Positions 24,861 to 32,755 of a stretch of DNA of 64,000 nt are shown here, one piece after another. The notes under the pieces were generated by a model, which had not been told where the DNA came from, ran no database searches, and saw only the letters and a list, made by a program, of their open reading frames with translations. The stretch lies in assembly GCA_026225255.1 (NCBI GenBank), contig JAMFSJ010000017.1:1-64000 (forward strand), given 5' to 3'. Source of the stretch: Methylacidimicrobium fagopyrum (GTDB taxonomy: Bacteria; Verrucomicrobiota; Verrucomicrobiia; Limisphaerales; UBA11358). How positions within the stretch are numbered: position 1 is the first letter of the stretch; each line of letters begins with the position of its first letter. A program made the position numbers and the translations under genes.

Positions 24861-26600
24861 ATGAACCAACGCCAATTTTTTCTGGGAACCCTGCTGACGT
24901 GGCTGGCCGTCACAGCCTCCGCGCAGACGAATTTATTTGTCGCGACCGACGGCAGCGCGGCGTTCAAGTCGGTGCAGTCCGCCATCATGGCCGTGCCTTC
25001 CGGCAGTCGCGATAATCCCGTCGTCATCCACATCGCGCCGGGCACTTACAAGGAACTCATCTACGTTCAACGTGAGAAAAGTTACTTCCGACTCGTCGGC
25101 GAAAACCCCACCAATACTATACTTTCGTTCAATCTTTACGCGGGCATCACGAATGCAGAGGGCAAACCCATCGGCACGTTTAAGACGCCTTCGACAACGA
25201 TTGATGCGGATGATTTTACGGCGGAAAATATCACGTTTGAAAACTCCGCTGGCCCGGTCGGACAGGCGTTGGCCATCCGCGTGGATGGCGACCGTGCGAG
25301 TTTTCGCAACTGCCGTTTTCTCGGCTGGCAAGACACGATCTTGCTGAATCGGGGACGGCAATATTTTGAAAATTGTTATATCGCGGGTCATGTGGATTTT
25401 ATTTTTGGCGCGGCCACGGCGTGGTTTGAAAAATGCCGGATCAATTGCCTTGGCACTGGCTACGTCACCGCCGCCTCAACACCCTCTAATCAGCCTTACG
25501 GATTTGTTTTCTCGCACTGCACCGTCACCGGCGACAAGCCCGGCGTCCAAACGTATCTCGGTCGTCCGTGGCGGGTTTACGCCAGCACGATTTTTCTGAA
25601 TTCTGAATTGTCAGACGTCGTTCGTTCCGAAGGCTGGTTCGACTGGAAAAAACCGGAGGCGCATCAGACGGCACGCTACGCCGAATACAATAATACCAAC
25701 GCGAATCCGCCGACGCGACCCGACTGGACAAAACAATTAACCAAAAGCGAGGCGTCGAAAATCACCGTAGAAAAAGTTTTGGGTGGCACCGATAATTGGA
25801 CGCCCACCCTGAACCCCGCCTTTGGTGCCAACCGGTTTGACATTCAATATGGCGAAGCGGGTGGCGAAAAATTATTGCTCGATGCGCATATTCCAACGGG
25901 AGACGGCAAACATCCAATTCTCCTCATCGTTCACGGCGGGGGCTGGAGCGCGGGCGATAAGGAAACCGATATAGTGCCGGTGCTGGCGGAGGCGGTGACG
26001 AACTTCACCTGGTTCACGATCAATTACCGGCTTGCACCCACCAATCCTTGGCCCGCTGGTTTTGACGATGTGCTGGCGGCGATCCGTTGGGCGAAACAAC
26101 ATGCGGCGGAATATAATGGTGATCCGAATCACATTGCCCTGATCGGTTATTCGGCGGGCGGCCACTTGGTGACGCTGGCGGGAACGCGCACCAATGCGGA
26201 TACGCGGGTGCAAGCGATTGTCGGTTTCGCACCGCCCACGGAAATTGCCTTCGATGCCCAACGGCGCGGCAGCTTGGACAAATGGGTTTCGATGAAATAT
26301 CTGTTGGGCCGCGATGCACTGGACGATGAGACCTTAAAAATCATGCGTGAGATTTCGCCGACAGAACATATTCAATCTGGCCTGCCGCCGTTTCTACTCG
26401 TGCAAGGCAGTGCAGACGTCACCGTGCCGCCCGACCAGACGCGAGATTTTTTTTCAAAGCTAAAGGCGTCCGATGTTTCGTGTGATTGGATAAACATCAC
26501 CAACGGCCAACATCGGATCGCTGATTGGGACAATTTTCGTCCCGGCTGGAGCGGCGAGGTGGCCGCGTGGCTTCAAGCTACGCTTACGGCCAAACCTTAA
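24861..26600 (+). CDS. Pectin methylesterase (CE8) fused to an alpha/beta-hydrolase esterase
   Basis: 579 aa, two catalytic domains after a signal peptide. Residues 20-310 are a right-handed beta-helix pectinesterase with FLGWQDTILLNRGRQYFENC (Asp158), GHVDFIFGAATAWFEKC (Asp179) and TYLGRPWR with the substrate arginine near 234. Residues about 325-579 are a serine esterase with HGGGWSAGD (oxyanion hole, near 358), GYSAGGHLVTLAG (Ser431), an Asp in GSADVTVPPDQ and a His in NGQHRI. One polypeptide could therefore remove methyl and acetyl esters from homogalacturonan. The esterase specificity is inference. Last gene of the plus-strand operon, convergent with the transporter gene. Confidence 0.9.
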   Translation: MNQRQFFLGTLLTWLAVTASAQTNLFVATDGSAAFKSVQSAIMAVPSGSRDNPVVIHIAPGTYKELIYVQREKSYFRLVGENPTNTILSFNLYAGITNAEGKPIGTFKTPSTTIDADDFTAENITFENSAGPVGQALAIRVDGDRASFRNCRFLGWQDTILLNRGRQYFENCYIAGHVDFIFGAATAWFEKCRINCLGTGYVTAASTPSNQPYGFVFSHCTVTGDKPGVQTYLGRPWRVYASTIFLNSELSDVVRSEGWFDWKKPEAHQTARYAEYNNTNANPPTRPDWTKQLTKSEASKITVEKVLGGTDNWTPTLNPAFGANRFDIQYGEAGGEKLLLDAHIPTGDGKHPILLIVHGGGWSAGDKETDIVPVLAEAVTNFTWFTINYRLAPTNPWPAGFDDVLAAIRWAKQHAAEYNGDPNHIALIGYSAGGHLVTLAGTRTNADTRVQAIVGFAPPTEIAFDAQRRGSLDKWVSMKYLLGRDALDDETLKIMREISPTEHIQSGLPPFLLVQGSADVTVPPDQTRDFFSKLKASDVSCDWINITNGQHRIADWDNFRPGWSGEVAAWLQATLTAKP

Positions 26601-26607
26601 TTCATTG

Positions 26608-27960
26608 TCAGTTTTCTCGGCGCATTTCCAGCTCCGCATGAATCTGCGGTTCCATCACTTCGTAGCGCTGGTAAAACCAGACTGGCACGGCGGCGAGAAT
26701 AAAGAAAATCAATGGCAACCAGATGAAACCGATTTCAATTCCCATCAATGATCGCGTAGTCTGCGTCACATTCGGAACATAGCCGTAGGCATCCATGATC
26801 CACGCAGGCAACGCGCCACCAAGACCGCTGCCAGCCTTCAAGCAAAAAGCAGCACCAATGGCCGTCAAAAAACCGGCCGCGCGAATACCAGTTTTCCATT
26901 CGCCATAATCCACGCTGTCGGACAAAACAGAAAACGGCATTGCCATGGCCATACCGCTCGCGAGAAATCCAAAAGCCCAACCGGTCATGATCCACGATAA
27001 AGGCAGGCTGGCGTGCAGGCCGAAATAAACGATCAATTGTCCGACCGCCATCCCGAGCAGACCGACAATCCAGACATTGCGCTTGGAAGTCCAACGACAG
27101 AAAAACGGCAGCAGAAATGCCGTGATCAGCGAGATAAAATCCAAGGCAAACGCGATGGGAATTAAATCTTTGCGGTGCAGCACATATTCAAAAAAGTAAG
27201 GCGCCACGCTGACCCGGGCGATAAAAGCGATCCAGAAACATAGGCTGCTGCTGAAGATGATGAGCCACGGCCAGTTGCCTTTCAACGCGCGAAAACTATC
27301 GCGGATCGGCAATGATTGTTTTTTCTCGTGAACCACTTCCACCAGATTTTTAAAGGCGAACAGATATAGCAAAATGGTTCCCACCGCATAGATAGGCACC
27401 ACGAGCATGAAGCCCTTTCGGTCATCGCCCTGCCCGAGCCAAGCGACCATTTTCATGGCGGTCAGGTTCACCAACAACACGCCGAGCTTCGATCCGAACA
27501 TTCGCCAGCATGTCAGCGTCACGCGTTCGCGCGGATCGGACGTCAGTGCGGAAAGAATCGAAGTGACCGGCGTGTTGATGCCGGTGTAAAGCACGCTGCA
27601 AATAATGTAAGTGCCGGCGGCATAAAATATTTTGGCCGCGCCACTCAAGTCTGGCGTCAAAAATGTCAGCACGCCGAACAAGGCGAACGGCACGCACAGC
27701 CAAAGAAACCACGGACGGCTTTTGCCCCAGCGACTGTGCGTTTTATCGAAAATAATTCCCCAAACCGGTGCATCCACGGCATCCACACAGCGGGCGATCA
27801 GCAGAATGGTTCCGGCCGTGGCGGCCGAAAGTCCGTAAACATCCGTGTAAAATTTTAGGATGTAAAAAGAGACGACGCAGAAAACCAATTGCCCAGCGGT
27901 GTCGCTGGCCGCGTAGCTGAACTTTTTCAGGTAGGAAATTTTTTCGGCATTGGCACTCAT
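26608..27960 (-). CDS. GPH-family sugar:cation symporter
   Basis: Inner-membrane carrier, 450 aa, about 12 hydrophobic helices. The GPH (glycoside-pentoside-hexuronide) hallmarks are present: an N-terminal FSYAASDTAGQLVFCVVSFYILKFYTD, DAPVWGIIFDKTHSRWGKSRPW, a central GINTPVTSILSALTSDPRERVTL, and GWAFGFLASGMAMAMPFSVLSDSVDYGEWKTG. It likely imports a uronide or pentoside released by the surrounding enzymes. Last gene of the long minus-strand operon; its start overlaps the Gfo/Idh stop by 4 nt. Confidence 0.9.
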   Translation of the reverse strand: MSANAEKISYLKKFSYAASDTAGQLVFCVVSFYILKFYTDVYGLSAATAGTILLIARCVDAVDAPVWGIIFDKTHSRWGKSRPWFLWLCVPFALFGVLTFLTPDLSGAAKIFYAAGTYIICSVLYTGINTPVTSILSALTSDPRERVTLTCWRMFGSKLGVLLVNLTAMKMVAWLGQGDDRKGFMLVVPIYAVGTILLYLFAFKNLVEVVHEKKQSLPIRDSFRALKGNWPWLIIFSSSLCFWIAFIARVSVAPYFFEYVLHRKDLIPIAFALDFISLITAFLLPFFCRWTSKRNVWIVGLLGMAVGQLIVYFGLHASLPLSWIMTGWAFGFLASGMAMAMPFSVLSDSVDYGEWKTGIRAAGFLTAIGAAFCLKAGSGLGGALPAWIMDAYGYVPNVTQTTRSLMGIEIGFIWLPLIFFILAAVPVWFYQRYEVMEPQIHAELEMRREN

Positions 27961-29048
27961 GCTGGCAAGAGATCAGCCAAACCATGTCGCGACAGCACCG
28001 AGGCGATTTTCACCGGCAGGCCGCTAGCGCAGGATTCCTCCATCGCCTGCATGAGCGCGACAGTAACGATGCCTTCGCGAACATCCGGTTTCGGCGTTTC
28101 GCCCGTGGCCAGGCAGCGCGCAAAGTATTCGATGTAATTCTGATATTCGCCGGCGTGATGCGAATGGCCGCCGAAACGAAAATAATAAGCGTCCTGATCT
28201 TCAAACGTTTGGACGCAGGATTGTTCGCCCAATTTCCACGCGTAACGCAAATCGTAGTAATCGCCCTGGCTCGCGCCATTCGCGCAACGGAGAATACAAC
28301 TCATGTTGCTATCGCGTTCGAGCGGGATCAGCGGACTGTTGTAAGTGCCGCTGACACGCGCTGGAATACCGTCGGCAGACTTGAAGATGAACTGAAACGT
28401 GTCGTGATTTTTCAAACCGAGTTCGCGTCCGTTTTTACTCAAGGACGAATAACCCATGACCTCGGCGATGTCCGGCAGATACCAGCGAATCAAATCCACC
28501 GGATGACTCAGGCCGCCGTAAAGCCACTTGAACGTATCCGTCTTCGCCCAGCCTTTTTTCAAAAACCAGCGATGATCCGCGTTGTAATAGGCCTCGATCG
28601 TGATGAGGTCGCCGAACGCGCCGGTCTCAAAATGTTTTCGCTGCCGCGTGAACGGCGCGAAGAATCGTGAACTCTGGCCCACCATCACCGCTCTGCCCGT
28701 TTCGTTTTGCGCGGCGAGAACTTGCTTCGCCTGCGACAGGTCGTTGAGAAACGGTTTGGTGCAAATGACGTGCTTGCCCGCGCGCAAAGTTTTGATGACA
28801 TGTTCCGCGTGCAGATGATCCGGCGTGTAAATACCGATGACATCCACCACCGGATTCGCGAGCAGCTCGTCCATCGAGGTGGTGAAATTATTCAGATTGA
28901 ATTCGTGGCAACGTTCGCGACCCAGCTGCTCATTCAAGTCGCAAAGCTGAACAACTTCCCACAGCTCGCTATTCAGCGCACCGGAAATAATGCTGCGCCC
29001 TTCGCCCAGCCCCAGAACGCCCAGTCCAAGTTTTTTCATAGGAATCAT
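27957..29048 (-). CDS. Gfo/Idh/MocA-family oxidoreductase, cytoplasmic
   Basis: NAD(P)-dependent sugar oxidoreductase, 363 aa, no export signal. Rossmann motif GLGVLGLGEGRS at the N-terminus, then CDLNEQ; the usual EKP is replaced by TKPF in HVICTKPFLNDLSQA; GLSHPVDLIRWYLP supplies the substrate-domain histidine. ATG 29048 overlaps the DUF3826 stop by 4 nt; an internal ATG at 29039 would also work. Placed directly before the symporter, it probably oxidises or epimerises an imported sugar. Substrate unknown. Confidence 0.85.
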   Translation of the reverse strand: MIPMKKLGLGVLGLGEGRSIISGALNSELWEVVQLCDLNEQLGRERCHEFNLNNFTTSMDELLANPVVDVIGIYTPDHLHAEHVIKTLRAGKHVICTKPFLNDLSQAKQVLAAQNETGRAVMVGQSSRFFAPFTRQRKHFETGAFGDLITIEAYYNADHRWFLKKGWAKTDTFKWLYGGLSHPVDLIRWYLPDIAEVMGYSSLSKNGRELGLKNHDTFQFIFKSADGIPARVSGTYNSPLIPLERDSNMSCILRCANGASQGDYYDLRYAWKLGEQSCVQTFEDQDAYYFRFGGHSHHAGEYQNYIEYFARCLATGETPKPDVREGIVTVALMQAMEESCASGLPVKIASVLSRHGLADLLPA

Positions 29049-29653
29049 GGTGCCTTCGGTTTGGTTTTTGCCGGATGAATCCCCTGCTTGGACAGATAGT
29101 TGTTAATCTTGCCTTTGCACTTTGTGAAAATCGCCGTCTTTTCCGCCGCGCTGCCGCCGTCCATCGCCTCCTCGCGTGCCTGTTTTAGAAACTTCAATAT
29201 CTCCGCCTTGTTCGCGTCGGACAGATCAGGATATTGCGAAACATAGCCGGCTAACGTGAATTGAACCTTGCCGTAAGTCAGCTTGTCTTTGACCTTTTCA
29301 ATCTGTTCCGGCGTCAGGTTTTCGGCGAGTTTTGAAAGAAAATTTTCATGCAATATTTTCAGCGACGCACGGATTTCAGCAACGGCATTCGTATCGGCTC
29401 GTGCGGCCTTGAGTTGCGCATCATTCGCATCGTGCCACGCATTCAACGCACGATATTGAGCGATAATCGTATTATGAACTTTCCCGACCGCGTTCGTATC
29501 ACTCAAATCCAAAATTTTCAAAATATCCGCGGTGCGGCCTTCGATCGCCGCCGTGTATTTCGCCTCAACTTGCTCGGGCGTCGCATTCGTATCCGCCGCA
29601 AACGCGACGGTCGAAAATGTCGCCACCATCAAAAGGAGAATAGCCTTTTTCAT
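29045..29653 (-). CDS. DUF3826 protein, copy A
   Basis: 202 aa with a clear signal peptide (ILLLMVATFSTVAFAADT). The remainder is almost entirely helical and charged. It shares with the two other copies the motif NLTPEQIEKVKDKLTYGKV (an LTxxQ-type element), FLKQAREEAMDGGSAAEK and a terminal helix IFTKCKGKINNYLSKQGI. LTxxQ motifs are also found in CpxP/Spy-like periplasmic proteins, but relatedness is not claimed. DUF3826 genes recur in pectin loci of Bacteroidota and Verrucomicrobiota; their function is unknown to me. Overlaps the GH43 and Gfo/Idh genes by 4 nt each. Confidence 0.85.
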   Translation of the reverse strand: MKKAILLLMVATFSTVAFAADTNATPEQVEAKYTAAIEGRTADILKILDLSDTNAVGKVHNTIIAQYRALNAWHDANDAQLKAARADTNAVAEIRASLKILHENFLSKLAENLTPEQIEKVKDKLTYGKVQFTLAGYVSQYPDLSDANKAEILKFLKQAREEAMDGGSAAEKTAIFTKCKGKINNYLSKQGIHPAKTKPKAP

Positions 29654-30624
29654 AAATTGGTTTTTGAATTTGAGTTGTTGAGCAGGCCATCCAGAATTGC
29701 CCGCGGCACTTGGATCGCCGTGCCGTGTTTGTGACCTTCAGGAAATGAAACTTCCGGCGTAATGTCGGTGAACTTTTTAAAATCACGCGTCTTGACCGCG
29801 CCATAAATTTTCTGACGATAAGCGTCGAAGTAGATCAGCCAATCATCGCCGATCTTCAAAGCACACGGGCCTTCCGTAAATTTTTGCGTCAACGGCGCGG
29901 AAACATTTCGCCACGGGCCGAGCGGTGTATCGCTGAAGGCAACGCGCAAATCCAATTCCAGCCGTGAATTATCTTTGCAAACCAGCACATAACGTTCGTT
30001 GTCTTTCAACAGGAACGCGTCAATCACGCTAAAGCCCGGATCGAAGAATAATTTAGCCGGCGCAAAATGTTGGAAGTCTTGCGTCGCGGTATAATAAAGC
30101 CGGTGATTATTATCGTGCTTCTCCAATTTGTCCGGAAAGCGTCCGGGAATCGTCGAAGCCCATACGACCATGAATTGTTTACCAATGTCATCGTAAAATA
30201 ATTCCGGCGCCCACACGTTCACGGTCGTCGGCTCATTCGTCATCACGGGCACAAATTGCTGTGCCGACCAATGAATTAAATCCTGAGAACTCGCACAGCC
30301 AAAACCCGGATCGCCATGCCAGCCGGCCGTCCAAACCAGATGAAACGTGCCATCCGGCCCGCGCGAAAGACTTGGATCACGAAATTGTTTACTGATGCCA
30401 ACGGTTGCGGTCAAAAAAGTTCCCGGCACATTCGTCCAATGATAGCCGTCGAAACTGTAGAGAAACCGCAGATATTTTTGGTCGGCGTCGCGAAACGAAG
30501 TGAAGAGATAAACGGAATCAGAATTGGTTTCCCCAGCTTTGACCGCAAATCCCGCGCCCAGCAACCAAACGGTCAGCAGCCAAAAACCAAGCTGGCAAGG
30601 GCGTTTGAATCGGGTGTTTTGCAT
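29650..30624 (-). CDS. GH43-type beta-propeller glycosidase
   Basis: 324 aa with a signal peptide (LGFWLLTVWLLGAGFAVKA). The three acidic residues of the GH43 site can be placed: Asp in QFRDPSLSRGPDG, Asp in GFSVIDAFLLKDN, and Glu in KFTEGPCALKIGDDW. The opening YLFTSFRDADQKYLRFLYS fits a propeller blade. Arabinofuranosidase or galactosidase activity on pectin arabinan/galactan is expected from the family, not proved. ATG 30624 was chosen because it starts the signal peptide; longer in-frame starts reach 30708. Confidence 0.8.
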   Translation of the reverse strand: MQNTRFKRPCQLGFWLLTVWLLGAGFAVKAGETNSDSVYLFTSFRDADQKYLRFLYSFDGYHWTNVPGTFLTATVGISKQFRDPSLSRGPDGTFHLVWTAGWHGDPGFGCASSQDLIHWSAQQFVPVMTNEPTTVNVWAPELFYDDIGKQFMVVWASTIPGRFPDKLEKHDNNHRLYYTATQDFQHFAPAKLFFDPGFSVIDAFLLKDNERYVLVCKDNSRLELDLRVAFSDTPLGPWRNVSAPLTQKFTEGPCALKIGDDWLIYFDAYRQKIYGAVKTRDFKKFTDITPEVSFPEGHKHGTAIQVPRAILDGLLNNSNSKTNL

Positions 30625-30730
30625 GGGTTCCCCAAAGTAACATTTCCGGCAATTTTCATAAGCTAAAATCTGCCAGATAAATTTCGATTTCTGACAATCC
30701 ATCGGCATTGAGGAATTTGCCCAGCTCCAA

Positions 30731-32755
30731 TCATTGACCCGCGAGCGGCAGCCAAACGGACATCTCCGACGGCCCGCGATTTTGCCAGACGCAATACGGA
30801 ATGAAACGCGCGTTGAACGGATTGAGTTCGGCCGGTTGAAAATCGCGATACAGTTTTCCGGTCCAGTTTGATTCCGACTGCGTCAGCGCGTTGCCTTCCA
30901 AAACAACGACGCCATCCAGCAATCGCCGATCATAACGCGCCGTCAATTTGAGATCGGCCGGAAGGAACACATCGGAAATTTTCACGCCCGGCGGCAGGTC
31001 GGGCGATTCCAAACAGTAAACAATCGGGCCGCGCTGAATCGCGACTTGATTCAAATCTTCTTCCACGAGCGGATTCGCCTGCATCAATCGCGCCGGCATC
31101 GGCAAATCCAAATCCACGAAATCACCTGACCGCCACGCGCGGCGGATTTCAAAATAATTGCCCGGCATAAGCGAAGCCTCTGCAGGCGCATCGTTAATCC
31201 ACACACTTGCGCCAGTGGCCCAGCCAGGAATCCGCAACTTCAGTAAAAATTCTTTACCAGCGCCATTCAAAATTTTTATCCGCACGCGCCCGTTCCATGG
31301 ATAATCGGTTGCTTGCGATAATTTTATTTCTGTGCCATTCGCCAATTTGGTCTGCAACTCACTCGCGCCATACAGATTTACCCAAATCGCATCACCCGTT
31401 TTGGCGTAAGTATAATTTGCCGATTCCGCAATCGTGCGCACCAGATTCGGCGGACAACAAAAAGAAGTCACAAACGGCACGCGAGTCCGCGACCAGCGCA
31501 ATTCCACCGGCATCGGATCCGTCACGCGCAGTGGATTCGTGTAGAAAAAATTTGTGCCATCCAGCGCGCCGCCAGACAATACGCTGTTGTAAAGCGTCTG
31601 TTCCAGAACGTCCATAAACTTCGCGTCACCCGTCGCCAGAAACATCCGCCAATTCCACAAAACATTGCCGATGTTCGCGCACGTCTCGTTGTAAGCCGTC
31701 GCGTTCGGTAATTGAAAATTGCGACCGTATGCTTGATGCACGCGCGTGATATGTTTCTGATCTTTGCTGCCGTCCGGTGACGCACCGTCGTAAAGCGCGC
31801 CACAACCACCGGTGAGATACATCTTTTTGGTAACCACATTCGTCCAGATACTCATCAACGGTTGCCACAGATTTGGATCGCCGGTTTCCAAAAACAAATC
31901 CGCCGCGCCGGCATAAAGATAATTGGCGCGCACGGCGTGGCCCTCCGCTTCGGCTTGCTGGGCGAGCGGCAGACGATCTTGATTATCATCCATGCCGTCT
32001 TTCACCAGATCACGCATCGCCAGAAATTTTTTTGCGAGCTCCAGATAACGCGGCTCGCCCGTGGCGCGATACAATTCCACGATGCCCATGTAATGCGATG
32101 GACAGATCAAATTATTCGCCAGAGCAGGCGTTGGCGTTTTGAATTCGTCGTCCAAAAAATCCGCTGCCTTGCGCGCGACCGCGAGAAGATTGGTTTTGCC
32201 CGTCGCGCGATAATGCACGCATGCCGCCGTCATCAATTGCCCGAAGTTATACATCTCGAAATTTTCAGGATTGGAAAACGGCGCGATATTCGTGTCGCCG
32301 GCGCGTTGATGCCATTGCACCCACGTATCAATGTAGCCGTTCGGCTGCTGCGCCCGGGCGATGACGGAAATAATTTCGTCGAGCCGCTGCTCCAGCGCGG
32401 AATCGGTCGTGACCGCCAACGTGGCGCTCGCACCTTCAATCCATTTATAAAAGTCGCCATCGTTGAACGTGGCGCCGCGTGATTTACCGTCGACCAAACC
32501 GGCGACAATTTGAAAATTGCGGAAGAATTGCGAATAGTTCTTGCCGACCATCAAGCGTTCCATGCCCGGCACCATTTGCGTCTGGCAAAGCGCAAAACGA
32601 TCCGCCCAAAAACCATCTGTCCATTTGATCTCGTTCAGGCCGATCGTCTGGATTTTGGCAAATGGACTGGCGGTGGTGTCCGCAACCCCGGATGCAGCCG
32701 ATGCGGAAATAGCCGTCAGCGTGGCAAGAACAAGAATGACCCATCTTTTTTTCAT
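30731..32755 (-). CDS. GH127 beta-L-arabinofuranosidase (DUF1680)
   Basis: Retaining glycosidase with a cysteine nucleophile and zinc, 674 aa, with a signal peptide (WVILVLATLTAISASAAS). An (alpha/alpha)6 barrel begins GFWADRF. The zinc/catalytic motifs are intact: NETCANIGNVLWNW near residue 357 and SFCCPPNLVRT with the cysteine pair near 433. C-terminal beta domains include YFEIRRAWRSGDFVDLDLPM and GPIVYCLE. Known GH127 substrates are beta-L-arabinofuranosides and, in RG-II, aceric acid. Overlaps the upstream hydrolase gene by 4 nt. Confidence 0.93.
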   Translation of the reverse strand: MKKRWVILVLATLTAISASAASGVADTTASPFAKIQTIGLNEIKWTDGFWADRFALCQTQMVPGMERLMVGKNYSQFFRNFQIVAGLVDGKSRGATFNDGDFYKWIEGASATLAVTTDSALEQRLDEIISVIARAQQPNGYIDTWVQWHQRAGDTNIAPFSNPENFEMYNFGQLMTAACVHYRATGKTNLLAVARKAADFLDDEFKTPTPALANNLICPSHYMGIVELYRATGEPRYLELAKKFLAMRDLVKDGMDDNQDRLPLAQQAEAEGHAVRANYLYAGAADLFLETGDPNLWQPLMSIWTNVVTKKMYLTGGCGALYDGASPDGSKDQKHITRVHQAYGRNFQLPNATAYNETCANIGNVLWNWRMFLATGDAKFMDVLEQTLYNSVLSGGALDGTNFFYTNPLRVTDPMPVELRWSRTRVPFVTSFCCPPNLVRTIAESANYTYAKTGDAIWVNLYGASELQTKLANGTEIKLSQATDYPWNGRVRIKILNGAGKEFLLKLRIPGWATGASVWINDAPAEASLMPGNYFEIRRAWRSGDFVDLDLPMPARLMQANPLVEEDLNQVAIQRGPIVYCLESPDLPPGVKISDVFLPADLKLTARYDRRLLDGVVVLEGNALTQSESNWTGKLYRDFQPAELNPFNARFIPYCVWQNRGPSEMSVWLPLAGQ

